Made by a program: the position numbers and the translations under genes. Under the pieces are notes generated by a model. It had not been told where the DNA came from. It was given only the letters and a program-made list of their open reading frames with translations, and made no database searches. A DNA stretch of 64,000 nt from an uncultured delta proteobacterium (GTDB taxonomy: Bacteria > Desulfobacterota > Desulfobulbia > Desulfobulbales > Desulfurivibrionaceae): positions 32,816 through 96,815 of the forward strand of contig CAIPYE010000007.1 in the NCBI GenBank assembly GCA_903869265.1, given 5' to 3'. This document shows positions 25,438-34,696 of this stretch, piece by piece. Numbering within the stretch: the first letter of the stretch is position 1; each line of letters starts with the position of its first letter.

Positions 25438-25462
25438 GTTTTCTTCAGGTTCTCCAGATTTT

Positions 25463-26464
25463 TCACGCGGCGCCGAGCAGCCCGGCGTTTTGTCCGAGAT
25501 AGGCGGAAAGCTGGGAGAAGCTGCAACCATAGGCCTCAACCGCTTCCTGCTTGCCTTTCACACGGAATGAATATTTTTTGAAAAAAGTCTCAGGGGTAAG
25601 AAGGTGCGTGGCGGCGTCGCAGCCCATCACAATATCCAGATTCTCCTCCATGTTGGTCATGCTTTCCAGGCGAAACGCCACGTTGACCACGTCCCCGACT
25701 ACGGTGTAGTTGTTTTGACCGTCCTGGGCAAGGTTTCCCAGCATGGCCTCGCCGGTATTGAGGGCCGCCCCGATTTGCAAGGGCCAGGGAAGATCCGGCA
25801 CTTTCTTGCCGAGATTGCTGGTGAAAACATTGATGGCAATGGCGGTTTTCAGGGCCTGGTGGATGTTTTCCCGAAGATTTGGTCCTGCCCACAGAGCCAT
25901 GACCGCGTCGCCGATGAATTTATCGACAATCCCGTCATGTTTGTTCACCAGCTTGCTCACCCGGCCGGTCCAGTGCTGGAGAAGCTGGGAAACCCACTGG
26001 TTCCCCATGGTTTCGGAGAGTTTGGTGAATTCATGGATATCGCAGATCAGGATGGTGATGATCTGTTTCTGGACAAAGGCCACGGTCATTTCATCGAGGT
26101 CCGGTCCGGGCGCCGTTGCTGGCCGGGTTGGGGTGGTGTCCTGGTTGAACAGAAGCCGGGTGCTGCCGATGCCGATGCAGTCGCCATCTTGCAGGGTGAC
26201 GGGGGTGTGGATTTTTCGGCCATTGAGAAAGGTGCCGTTGGAGCTTCCCAGGTCAATGAGGTTGAAGCGGCCATTTTCTTCCCGCTGGATCATGGCGTGT
26301 TTCCGCGACACCCAGGAGTAGGGAAGGGTGATATCGGTGTTGGCCACCCGGCCCAGGGTATAGGTGGTGTTGTCGTCGAGCAGCCAGCGTTGGTCGTTGC
26401 TCTTTTGGGCGTCAGGTGCATCCAAGAGGGCGAGGGTTGCTGCTGTTTCCGGTGGCGTGGTCAT
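25463..26464 (-). CDS. FHA domain-containing class III adenylate/guanylate cyclase
   Basis: 333 residues from the ATG at 26464 (a TTG at 26476 is an alternative). The N-terminal FHA phosphothreonine-binding domain has GR (38-39), SRKH (53-56) and SSNGTF (74-79). The class III cyclase domain follows from about 130: metal-binding Asp142 (CDIHEF) and Asp186 (FIGDAVMALW), base-contacting Lys182, and transition-state Asn261/Arg265 in GDVVNVAFRLE. All residues needed for activity seem present. ATP versus GTP preference cannot be decided. It is expected in the cytoplasm, controlled by binding a phosphorylated partner. Confidence 0.88.
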   Translation of the reverse strand: MTTPPETAATLALLDAPDAQKSNDQRWLLDDNTTYTLGRVANTDITLPYSWVSRKHAMIQREENGRFNLIDLGSSNGTFLNGRKIHTPVTLQDGDCIGIGSTRLLFNQDTTPTRPATAPGPDLDEMTVAFVQKQIITILICDIHEFTKLSETMGNQWVSQLLQHWTGRVSKLVNKHDGIVDKFIGDAVMALWAGPNLRENIHQALKTAIAINVFTSNLGKKVPDLPWPLQIGAALNTGEAMLGNLAQDGQNNYTVVGDVVNVAFRLESMTNMEENLDIVMGCDAATHLLTPETFFKKYSFRVKGKQEAVEAYGCSFSQLSAYLGQNAGLLGAA

Positions 26465-26485
26465 GGTCGTTGGCAAACTTTTCTG

Positions 26486-26710
26486 TTACCCGTGGTTCTG
26501 GATGAGGCTGATGATTTCCTCGGGTTCGGCAAAACGACCGGCTGCTTTTTTTGAAAAGACCAGGCGGCCATCGGCCACGATCTCATAGATGCCGCCTGAA
26601 CCGGGTATAAGGTCGACCTCGGCGGCGAATTGTTTTTTAAGTTCGGCTTCCAGCCTGGAAGCCCGTGGCAAATAGTTTCACTGTGTGCAGTAGGTAATGG
26701 TGATCTTCAT
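26486..26710 (-). CDS. SelW-like (Rdx family) selenoprotein with in-frame UGA
   Basis: Reading from ATG 26710 gives MKITITYC then T-Q, then TGA at 26680-26678, then N-Y-L-P-R-A and a normal Rdx protein ending at 26486: 74 residues if TGA is read as selenocysteine. That makes the CxxU redox motif (Cys8, Sec11) exactly where SelW/SelT/SelH-type proteins have it, and homologs without selenium have CxxC. A hairpin fitting a bacterial SECIS lies 14 bases past the TGA. A conventional call would start at 26671 and lose the active site. Fourteen residues near the C-terminus (FAEPEEIISLIQNH) match the family. Role: probable thiol-redox protein. Confidence 0.85.
26645..26663 (-). promoter_or_regulatory. 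Probable bacterial SECIS hairpin
   Basis: On the minus strand GGCTTCC (26663-26657) pairs perfectly with GGAAGCC (26651-26645) across a five-base AGGCT loop. It begins 14 bases after the in-frame TGA, within the SelW-like gene, where bacterial SECIS elements bind SelB. The loop contains adjacent G residues as in known examples. Confidence 0.7.
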
Positions 26711-26859
26711 GGCGGGTTTCCGTGTAGAAAATATTTTTTGGATGGGAAAATTGCGTAGCTCGATGTTTCTTTATACCACAAAACCATCGCATTTTAACAG
26801 GATGGATTGTCCGATAATTTTATTGCGATTGCAAGCGGAGAAATGATCAGGGGGTGTTT

Positions 26860-28089
26860 TCATGGCTTTGCCGGGCGGCCCAGCCATTTGAGAATACCTT
26901 GGGCGGCAAGGTGCCCGGTGGTGAAAGCGCCTTGCAACAGGTAGCCGCCGGTTGGCGCTTCCCAGTCCAGCATTTCCCCGGCTACGAATACCCCCGGCAG
27001 TTTACGGAGCATGAGGTCCGCGTTTACTTCCGCAAAGGCGACGCCCCCGGCGGAGGAAATTGCCTCGGCAAGCGGCCTGGTGTTAACGACAGGGATGGTG
27101 AGATTTTTGATGCACCCGGCAAGAACCGTTGGCTCTTGCAAATCTTCCGGGGAGCAGATCTCGCGGAGCAACGAATAGGCCGGGCCGGCGAGATGTATGG
27201 TCTTGCGCAGAAAATTGGCGAGACTTTCCTTGCCGCGCCGGTGCGCAATTTTATCTTTAAGGCGTTCCAGCGGCAGATCGCGCTTGAGATCGAGGAGAAG
27301 GGGAACCGGGCTGCCTTTTCCCAGCAGGTCACGGATCACACCGCTCAAGGCATAGACTGGCCCTCCTTCCAGGCCATGGGCGGTCACCACCACATCGCCG
27401 GTGGCTTGCCGGTCATTACAGCGGAGCAGGAGGTTTTTGAGGGGTTTGCCGCTGAAGCGGGTACGGAAATGTTCGGACCACGCCACCTCGATCCCGCAGT
27501 TTGCCGGGCGGAAGGGCTCAAGATGGACGTCCCTGGCGGCGAGGAGCGCGGCCCAGCTTCCATCGGAGCCGGTTTGGGGCCAGCTTGCTCCGCCCAAAGC
27601 GAGGAGCACGGCTCTGGCAGGAAATTCGCGGAGCGTGCCATCCTCGGGAAGAAAGAGCGGGGCGCCGGTCTTGCTAAACCCCTGCCAGCGGTGGTGGTAG
27701 TGGAAGACAACTCCATGCTTGCCCAAGGTTTCAATCCATATTTTCAGAATATCGTGGGCGCTGGCGTCTTTGGGGAAGACCCGGCCGCTGGTGCCGACAA
27801 AGGTTTCCACCCCGATTCCGCGTAACCAGGCGCGCAGGTCGCCCGGCGAAAAAACGGCAAGAAGTTTTTTGAAAATTTCGGCGTTGTTCCCGTAGCGGGC
27901 GGCAAAAGCCTCGGCTTGCTCCGAATGGGTGAGATTCAGACCGCCCCGCCCGGCAATCAGGAATTTACAGCCAGCCGAACCCTTTGCCTCGAAGAGATCC
28001 ACCGACAGGCCTGCTTGGCTTAAGACCGTGGCGGCCATGAGTCCGGCCGGGCCACAACCGACAACCGCCACCCTGGTTTCGTCTTTCAT
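26860..28089 (-). CDS. NAD(P)/FAD-dependent flavoprotein of the YhiN/HI0933 family
   Basis: 409 residues with an N-terminal Rossmann FAD motif (VGCGPAGLMAA, near 10-20), the family segment GCKFLIAGRGGLNLTHSE (about 41-58) and a C-terminal FAD-closing motif GVFVAGEMLDWEAPTGGYLL. It matches the branch annotated as TIGR03862-type flavoproteins; the reaction is not known for the family. The start at 28089 overlaps the stop of the small Cys-containing gene upstream by four bases. No strong ribosome binding site, consistent with translational coupling. Confidence 0.85.
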   Translation of the reverse strand: MKDETRVAVVGCGPAGLMAATVLSQAGLSVDLFEAKGSAGCKFLIAGRGGLNLTHSEQAEAFAARYGNNAEIFKKLLAVFSPGDLRAWLRGIGVETFVGTSGRVFPKDASAHDILKIWIETLGKHGVVFHYHHRWQGFSKTGAPLFLPEDGTLREFPARAVLLALGGASWPQTGSDGSWAALLAARDVHLEPFRPANCGIEVAWSEHFRTRFSGKPLKNLLLRCNDRQATGDVVVTAHGLEGGPVYALSGVIRDLLGKGSPVPLLLDLKRDLPLERLKDKIAHRRGKESLANFLRKTIHLAGPAYSLLREICSPEDLQEPTVLAGCIKNLTIPVVNTRPLAEAISSAGGVAFAEVNADLMLRKLPGVFVAGEMLDWEAPTGGYLLQGAFTTGHLAAQGILKWLGRPAKP

Positions 28090-28280
28090 GGGGCAGGTTG
28101 TTTTTTTCCTGTTTTGCCGGAGATTTTTTTCTGCTCCAGTTCCTTGATCCGGGCCGTGAGGGCTTCGCTCAAGGCCACCCTGCCTTCCAGCACGCACCCG
28201 GGCCTACCGGGAATGCAGTCCTGTTTGAGCATCAGGCACTTGTCGTCGTTGTAGTCGTAATTTTTGCAAGAAAAGCTCAT
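28086..28280 (-). CDS. Small four-cysteine protein of unknown function
   Basis: 64 residues. Four cysteines at 5, 15, 22 and 29, separated by acidic and Tyr-rich segments (C-KNYDYNDDK-C-LMLKQD-C-IPGRPG-C), then a charged helix ending in Lys/Gln/Pro residues. The spacing suggests a metal or Fe-S site, or disulfides if exported; no signal peptide is visible. AGG precedes the ATG at good distance. It is coupled to the YhiN-like flavoprotein by a four-base overlap, so the two may work together. I do not recognise a named family. Confidence 0.6.
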   Translation of the reverse strand: MSFSCKNYDYNDDKCLMLKQDCIPGRPGCVLEGRVALSEALTARIKELEQKKISGKTGKKQPAP

Positions 28281-28355
28281 GACGGGAACCTAATATGGTG
28301 TGATGCGTGATTTTCCGGGCGAGTCAGGCTGGTTTGCCGGTAGCCGCGGGAAAGC

Positions 28356-29741
<1,386 letters not shown>

Positions 29742-29812
29742 GTGCAGGCAGCCTTGCAGCGGTGGAATTTAATGGGGAAACTCGGGAGCGTCCTATGGCG
29801 AAAGCATAGGAA

Positions 29813-32104
29813 TTATGCGGCATGCTCGGCAATTTCCTTGATATCGGCAATGAGGATAATATCGTCGTTGCCCATGATGGTGTATCCGCAGATTCCATTG
29901 ATTTTTCGAAGTTTTTTGTACCCATCGCCAAACTCCTTGGCCACAATTTTTTGGTGGGACAGGATGCGATCAACCAGCAGGCCGATTCCATGGGGCTTAC
30001 AGATCACAACAATTTTACTGTGTAGGTCAGCCAGGGTCGAGGAGGCTTTCGGGTAAAAGAAGGCGTTGAGTTCAATAAGCCGCAGGATTGCGCCATCATA
30101 TGCGATGCAGTGGTTTTCCGCAAGGAGCGGGATGATGTTTTCTGTTTCGATGACTGTGGTGATCTCATCGGAGGGAATGGCATAGGTTTCATCGCCTGAT
30201 TCCGCGAGCATGGCATCTTTGGTGACCAGGGTTTTGGTAAGCGGGACGGTGAGCAAAACTGTGGTGCCTTTGCCCACCAGGGAATCGAGCTGGATGCTGC
30301 CGTTGCATTCCTTGAGGCCGGACATGACCACGTCCATGCCCACCCCGCGCCCCGAGACTTCGCTGACTTTCTCGGCCGAACTGAACCCCGGTTTGAAAAC
30401 GAGATTGATCAGCTCCCGGTCGCTTAAACGCTTAAGCTCTTCAGCAGCCATGAACCCCTTGTTCAGGGCGACTTCCTTCATTTTTTGTGGATCGATTCCC
30501 AGGCCGTCATCTTCAATAATAATGTAGACATTGTTCTCGTCCGCTCGTGCATGCAGGGTGAGGCTGCCCTGTTCCGGTTTGCCCGCTTTTTTTCTTGCCT
30601 CTGGTGTTTGGAGCCCGTGGTCCAGAGAATTGCGCAGGATATGGACCAGTGGGTTTTCGATCTTCTCCAGCAGATCTTTGTCGATAACGGTTTCCTCGCC
30701 GGTGATGGTGAAGCGGACTTCCTTGCAGAGCGCGGTGGATAGCTGGCGGACCACCTTGGGAAATCGCTGGAACAGTGATTTGACCGGCACCCTGCGGATG
30801 CTCATGATATTGGCGTGTAGTTTTTCAAGCTGTTCATCAAGTGCATCGATTATGCCGTCGAATCTGGCGACGAATTCAAAATTTGCGAGGTTTGCTTCCA
30901 GTTGTTTTTTGAGAAAATTGAGGGAATCAAGGCTGATGTAAAGGCCACCCACGGAATTGGCAAAGTTGTCGAGTCGTGCCTGATCGATGCGGATGGTTTT
31001 TGTCTGCTCGCCAGTCTTGCTTTCTTGGATGTGGGCGTTGAGGGCCCGTTTGTCCTGGATTGCCAGGGCATTTTTCAGGTCATTTTCCTGGATTACTCCC
31101 TGTTCGATGAGCAATTCCCCGATCTTTTTTTGCTGGCCAAGGGCTGCGGAGATCTGCGCTTCGCTGACAAGTTGTTGTTCCATCAGGATCTCGCCCAACC
31201 GGGTGCTGCCAGCCTTTGCCCTGGCCTCAAAACAGCCAATTACCGAGTTGAGGAGATTGCGGCAGAGGGTGTTGTATTCATCGCTGGAAACCATCAAGGC
31301 GTCATCAAGGAAGTTCCGCATGGCAGAGAGCTCTTCAAGTTCTCCGGTAATGGCGGGGTTGCCCCGTAGCGCTTCGCTTACCTGGGCCAAGGCCTGGGCA
31401 AAGGCGAGCAGGAGTTCCTTGCTTGCGGCTTTTTTGCTCACAAGAAACTCCAGAACCAGACCGAACTGGGCCATCTGGCTGCTGAAATCCCGGTCGCCCA
31501 GAAAGTATTGGTTGTCGGGGGAGTAGCTGCTGCTCGGGCCTGTTTGTTTTTTGGCAGTAAGAAGTGCCTGGAGGTCGATATTTGTTTTTTCGATTTGATC
31601 CAGCAAGTTTGGGATCAGAGGGTGGGTGTGGATATTCTGGCCAAGATCCAGGAATTCATGGAGGAGATGTTCTAGGGTGATAACGCTCTGGATGGAGCCG
31701 ATGGCGGCAATGGGCTGGACCGCCTCCACCTGGGTGAGGAAGTCTTTTTCTTCCGGGAGTAAAGCCACTTCGGTCGGGTTCTGCTGCGCTCGGTCGAGCA
31801 TGGACTGCAGGTATTCGACCCCCTTGAGCAGGATGTCGATGACCTTTTTATTGATGGATATTTCTCCTTTGCGGCAGGCATCAAGGAGATTTTCAAGCCG
31901 GTGAGAGAACTTGTTGATGTTGGTGAGACCGAAAAAGCCGGAATTGCCCTTGAGGCTATGCACCGGGCGGAAGATTCTATTTATGATCTCGGCGTTTCCA
32001 GGATCATTTTCCAGAGCGATAAAGTCCGATTCGATTCCCTGAAGTGAATCGTTGGATTCATCGATAAAACCGCGGAGTGCGTCAGGGTCAACGTCGTACT
32101 GCAT
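29813..32104 (-). CDS. CheA-like histidine kinase with internal MshEN-like repeat pair
   Basis: 763 residues. N-terminal Hpt domain with phosphorylatable His49 (HSLKGNSGFFG); a helical middle; two tandem 24-residue repeats at 302-325 and 327-350 of the form [RK][LI]GE-[IL]L-[MI]EQ-x-V-x(4)-[LI]-x(2)-AL-x-x-Q; then dimerisation (about 370-470), HATPase (NSLDHG; DDGLGID; GRGVGMDVV) and a C-terminal CheW-like domain (from about 620). The repeats match the MshEN/T2SSE-N c-di-GMP-binding motif, with Gln in place of a conserved Gly in copy 1. It is followed upstream by a CheY-like gene one base away. No methyl-accepting proteins or CheB/CheR are in the window. Confidence 0.87.
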   Translation of the reverse strand: MQYDVDPDALRGFIDESNDSLQGIESDFIALENDPGNAEIINRIFRPVHSLKGNSGFFGLTNINKFSHRLENLLDACRKGEISINKKVIDILLKGVEYLQSMLDRAQQNPTEVALLPEEKDFLTQVEAVQPIAAIGSIQSVITLEHLLHEFLDLGQNIHTHPLIPNLLDQIEKTNIDLQALLTAKKQTGPSSSYSPDNQYFLGDRDFSSQMAQFGLVLEFLVSKKAASKELLLAFAQALAQVSEALRGNPAITGELEELSAMRNFLDDALMVSSDEYNTLCRNLLNSVIGCFEARAKAGSTRLGEILMEQQLVSEAQISAALGQQKKIGELLIEQGVIQENDLKNALAIQDKRALNAHIQESKTGEQTKTIRIDQARLDNFANSVGGLYISLDSLNFLKKQLEANLANFEFVARFDGIIDALDEQLEKLHANIMSIRRVPVKSLFQRFPKVVRQLSTALCKEVRFTITGEETVIDKDLLEKIENPLVHILRNSLDHGLQTPEARKKAGKPEQGSLTLHARADENNVYIIIEDDGLGIDPQKMKEVALNKGFMAAEELKRLSDRELINLVFKPGFSSAEKVSEVSGRGVGMDVVMSGLKECNGSIQLDSLVGKGTTVLLTVPLTKTLVTKDAMLAESGDETYAIPSDEITTVIETENIIPLLAENHCIAYDGAILRLIELNAFFYPKASSTLADLHSKIVVICKPHGIGLLVDRILSHQKIVAKEFGDGYKKLRKINGICGYTIMGNDDIILIADIKEIAEHAA

Positions 32105-32105
32105 G

Positions 32106-32528
32106 TCAGTTTCCTTTTTCGCTGGCCAGAGTTTTGAGGATTTCGTTGATGCGGTTCAGTTTTCTGGCGGCACTATTCACGGCGTCAATGAGTTCTTGCA
32201 TGTCCTTGAAGGGCTTGAAAAAGATGTCATTTGCCCCGTAGCGGAAGGCATTGAGGGTGTTGTTGATCGTGATGTAGCCGGTGATCATGATCACCTGGAT
32301 GGTGCCGTTGTAGTTTTTGATCTTGCGCAACAGGGAAAGCCCGTCCAACTCCGGCATCATGATGTCGCTGATGACGATGTCGAAATGTTCGTCCTCGATC
32401 ATCTCGTAGGATTTGACGGGATCGTTGCAGGTTATGATCTCATAGGGGGTATCGGCAAATGCCCTGGCAAGAGCCTTCAGGACGCTGGTTGAGTCATCGA
32501 CAATGAGAACTTTGTATTTTCTGGCCAT
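32106..32528 (-). CDS. Single-domain response regulator (CheY-like)
   Basis: 140 residues, a single receiver domain: acidic pair VDDS near residue 10-13, phospho-acceptor Asp in DIVISDIMMPELDG (about residue 55), conserved Thr in MITGY and Lys in FKPF (near 105). The last 25 residues form an extra helix. Its stop is one base from the start of the CheA-like gene, so they are cotranscribed and it is the natural phosphorylation partner. Output is unknown, by protein contact. Confidence 0.9.
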   Translation of the reverse strand: MARKYKVLIVDDSTSVLKALARAFADTPYEIITCNDPVKSYEMIEDEHFDIVISDIMMPELDGLSLLRKIKNYNGTIQVIMITGYITINNTLNAFRYGANDIFFKPFKDMQELIDAVNSAARKLNRINEILKTLASEKGN

Positions 32529-32705
32529 TGTGGTGTACGTCCTTGCTGGATATTTCTTAAAGAGACAAGGTGCTGAAAAAACGGGACAAACGGTATGGAT
32601 ATCATAGGACCATTCTCAGAAAGGGATCAAGCGAAAAAAAAAGAATGGATAGGCCGACGGGGTTAGGCGCAATGGAGAGGGCTCTTTCCTTGAATGGTCG
32701 GGGGT

Positions 32706-33467
32706 CTACCAGATAATGTCTTCCCAGTGCTGCTCAGCTGCTGTTTTTTTTGCCTGCGCAGCGATGGTTTTCTTCTCCTCCGGCGTTAAATCATTGGAAA
32801 GCACATTGTCAAGGTTGGCAGGATCAACGATGCAGGTGGTTTCCAGCGTTTCCCCAATGGCATCCAGCGCATGCAGAATGTTATGCGCGAGGGAATCCGT
32901 GCTTCTCCCGGTTAGGGCGTTTATTACAAAAAGTTCAAGATATAAGGAAGGCCAGCCAAGCTGGTGGATGTGTCGCCATATCTTGATTGCCTGGATTTCA
33001 CGGAGGCGATGTGACTTAGCCACCGTGTCCACGTGGAGATGCACGTTGGTTTGCCGCGAGGAATCGGACTTGAGCCAATACAGGTCATGATAGTTTTCGT
33101 AGCCGGCTTGCGCCCGGCCGGGAATCAGGTCGAGGTTCAGGCCGTTAATGGAAATACCAATGGATACATCCTGACGGCGGGGCTTCCAGCCATGCAAGGT
33201 GGCCAGGGTAAACAGCTCGTCGTAGATTTTTTTCAAGGCCCCCGGCATCTCGGGTTTTAAAGCGATGAAGAGATCCACCTCGGTTACGCCATGCACGGCG
33301 GTCTGTTTGGCGTAAGAGCCGGAATATGACAGGGCGGTCAGCCAATCTCCTGCCCAGCGTTGTATCTTGGGGGCAATGCGGCCCGCTGCTTGTTCTGCGG
33401 CAGATTCAGGCCCGCGTGGAACTTCATATTTTTTGAGGATGGAGAGGATGTATTCGTCGCCCGTCAT
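32706..33467 (-). CDS. Nucleotidyltransferase-fold protein (CD-NTase/CCA-type core), unassigned
   Basis: 253 residues. The nucleotidyltransferase motif GSYAKQT (50-56) is followed by Glu63-Val-Asp65 (TEVDLFIAL) and a third acidic residue Asp113 (LNLDLIPGR), the three metal ligands of the polymerase beta superfamily. The first ligand is Glu, where most relatives have Asp. The C-terminal half is helical, with an RLREIQAIKIWRH stretch. The closest look is to archaeal CCA-type and CD-NTase (SMODS) proteins. No effector gene, toxin or CBASS partner is near, so a defence role is not supported; function unknown. Confidence 0.6.
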   Translation of the reverse strand: MTGDEYILSILKKYEVPRGPESAAEQAAGRIAPKIQRWAGDWLTALSYSGSYAKQTAVHGVTEVDLFIALKPEMPGALKKIYDELFTLATLHGWKPRRQDVSIGISINGLNLDLIPGRAQAGYENYHDLYWLKSDSSRQTNVHLHVDTVAKSHRLREIQAIKIWRHIHQLGWPSLYLELFVINALTGRSTDSLAHNILHALDAIGETLETTCIVDPANLDNVLSNDLTPEEKKTIAAQAKKTAAEQHWEDIIW

Positions 33468-33664
33468 GCGATTACCCGTCTTTGTCCGTTATCGGCTCCC
33501 AAGTTGTAGCGAAAAAATTTCTGTCTTGAGCAAAGGTTCCCTTGGTCAATATCTGCGAGAACTTATCTGTAGTACTGTTGGCTGGCTGGGAAGTCAATCC
33601 CGTTTCTTGGTAAAAAAAGGAGAATCGGGTCTTGAAAATAAGTTTTTGGCTGCGAAAAAACCGC

Positions 33665-34528
33665 TTACCCTTGGCCCACATCAGTGTTTTCCAGCCGTTG
33701 CTTGATATCATGCAGGAGTTGGAGAGGAACGCGGATGGTTTTAGTATTGCCGCCCAACGGGGTGACCGAGTGCGTGTCGCCATGATAGTCCGTGCCGCCG
33801 CTGAGGAGTAATCCGTGCTGTGCGGCAAGGGCTTGCAGGAAGCGGGATACCTTTTTTGAATGGGTTGGGTAGATGGCTTCAAGCCCTGCCAGCCCGCAAT
33901 CCGTGAGCTGGGCAACAAGGTCGGGGATTTTTTCAAGGCCAGGGTCCGAGCAGGCCGGGTGGGCGAGCACAGCCAGGCCGTTGGCCTCGGTGATGCGGCT
34001 GATTACTTCGTGTGCCTGGGGTTTGACATGTTCCACAAAGGCCGGACCGCCGCGCTTGAGGTAGCGACTGAAGGCGTCCTGGGTATTCTTGGCCCGGCCC
34101 TTTTGGACAAGCAGGCGGGCGAAGTGGGGGCGGCCTACCTGGTCTCCGGCAATCTGGGCCAACTCCTCGCTGGTTATGGAGATGCCGAGGGCATGGAGGC
34201 GCTCCAGAATCCCCTGATTGCGGTTGCGGCGGGCCTGTTGCAGCCTTTCGACAAAGGCGAGGAAACCGGGATGTTCATGGTTGAAGCCGTAGCCCAGAAT
34301 ATGGAGCGAAACTCCATCGAGGGTGCTGCTTATCTCGATTCCCGGGAGAATCTCGATCCCGGTGACTCTGCTGTGGGCAAGAGCCTCGTCAAGCCCGGCA
34401 ACGGTATCGTGATCGGTCAGGGCGATGGCCGCGAGCCCTCGGCGGGCGGCAAGGGTCAGCAGGGCTGTCGGGGTCAGTAGCCCGTCCGAACAGGTTGAGT
34501 GGGTATGCAGATCGATGAATGGTGTCAT
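33665..34528 (-). CDS. PHP domain phosphoesterase (nucleoside 3',5'-bisphosphate phosphatase/RNase AM-like)
   Basis: 287 residues with the PHP metal-binding set: DLHTHSTCSDG (6-16), LTDHDTVAG (about 37-45), Glu in GIEIS, His in VLAHPA and GTDYHGD near the C-terminus. This architecture, including the inserted helical part (about 95-165), is that of the YciV/TrpH group, which hydrolyses 3',5'-bisphosphates such as pAp and trims RNA 5' ends. It is divergent from pilT with about 170 bp between starts. Confidence 0.88.
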   Translation of the reverse strand: MTPFIDLHTHSTCSDGLLTPTALLTLAARRGLAAIALTDHDTVAGLDEALAHSRVTGIEILPGIEISSTLDGVSLHILGYGFNHEHPGFLAFVERLQQARRNRNQGILERLHALGISITSEELAQIAGDQVGRPHFARLLVQKGRAKNTQDAFSRYLKRGGPAFVEHVKPQAHEVISRITEANGLAVLAHPACSDPGLEKIPDLVAQLTDCGLAGLEAIYPTHSKKVSRFLQALAAQHGLLLSGGTDYHGDTHSVTPLGGNTKTIRVPLQLLHDIKQRLENTDVGQG

Positions 34529-34696
34529 TTTAAAGGGAGACTATTTACCCAGAGCCTTGTTTTTTTGCGTGGAGTAATTTTGCACGAATCTATATACTAC
34601 CACTACTGGTGCACAAAAGCTGTATGGATGAAGCCTCCTTTCTCAGGCTTATCCCGTCAAGAGACCTTCAACCGGCTGATTACAGGAGTTTTTCGT

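Noticed and set aside
32706..33467. CBASS-type antiphage defence system
   Set aside because: Only the nucleotidyltransferase-like gene is present; no effector, Cap2/Cap3 or HORMA/TRIP13 genes adjoin it.
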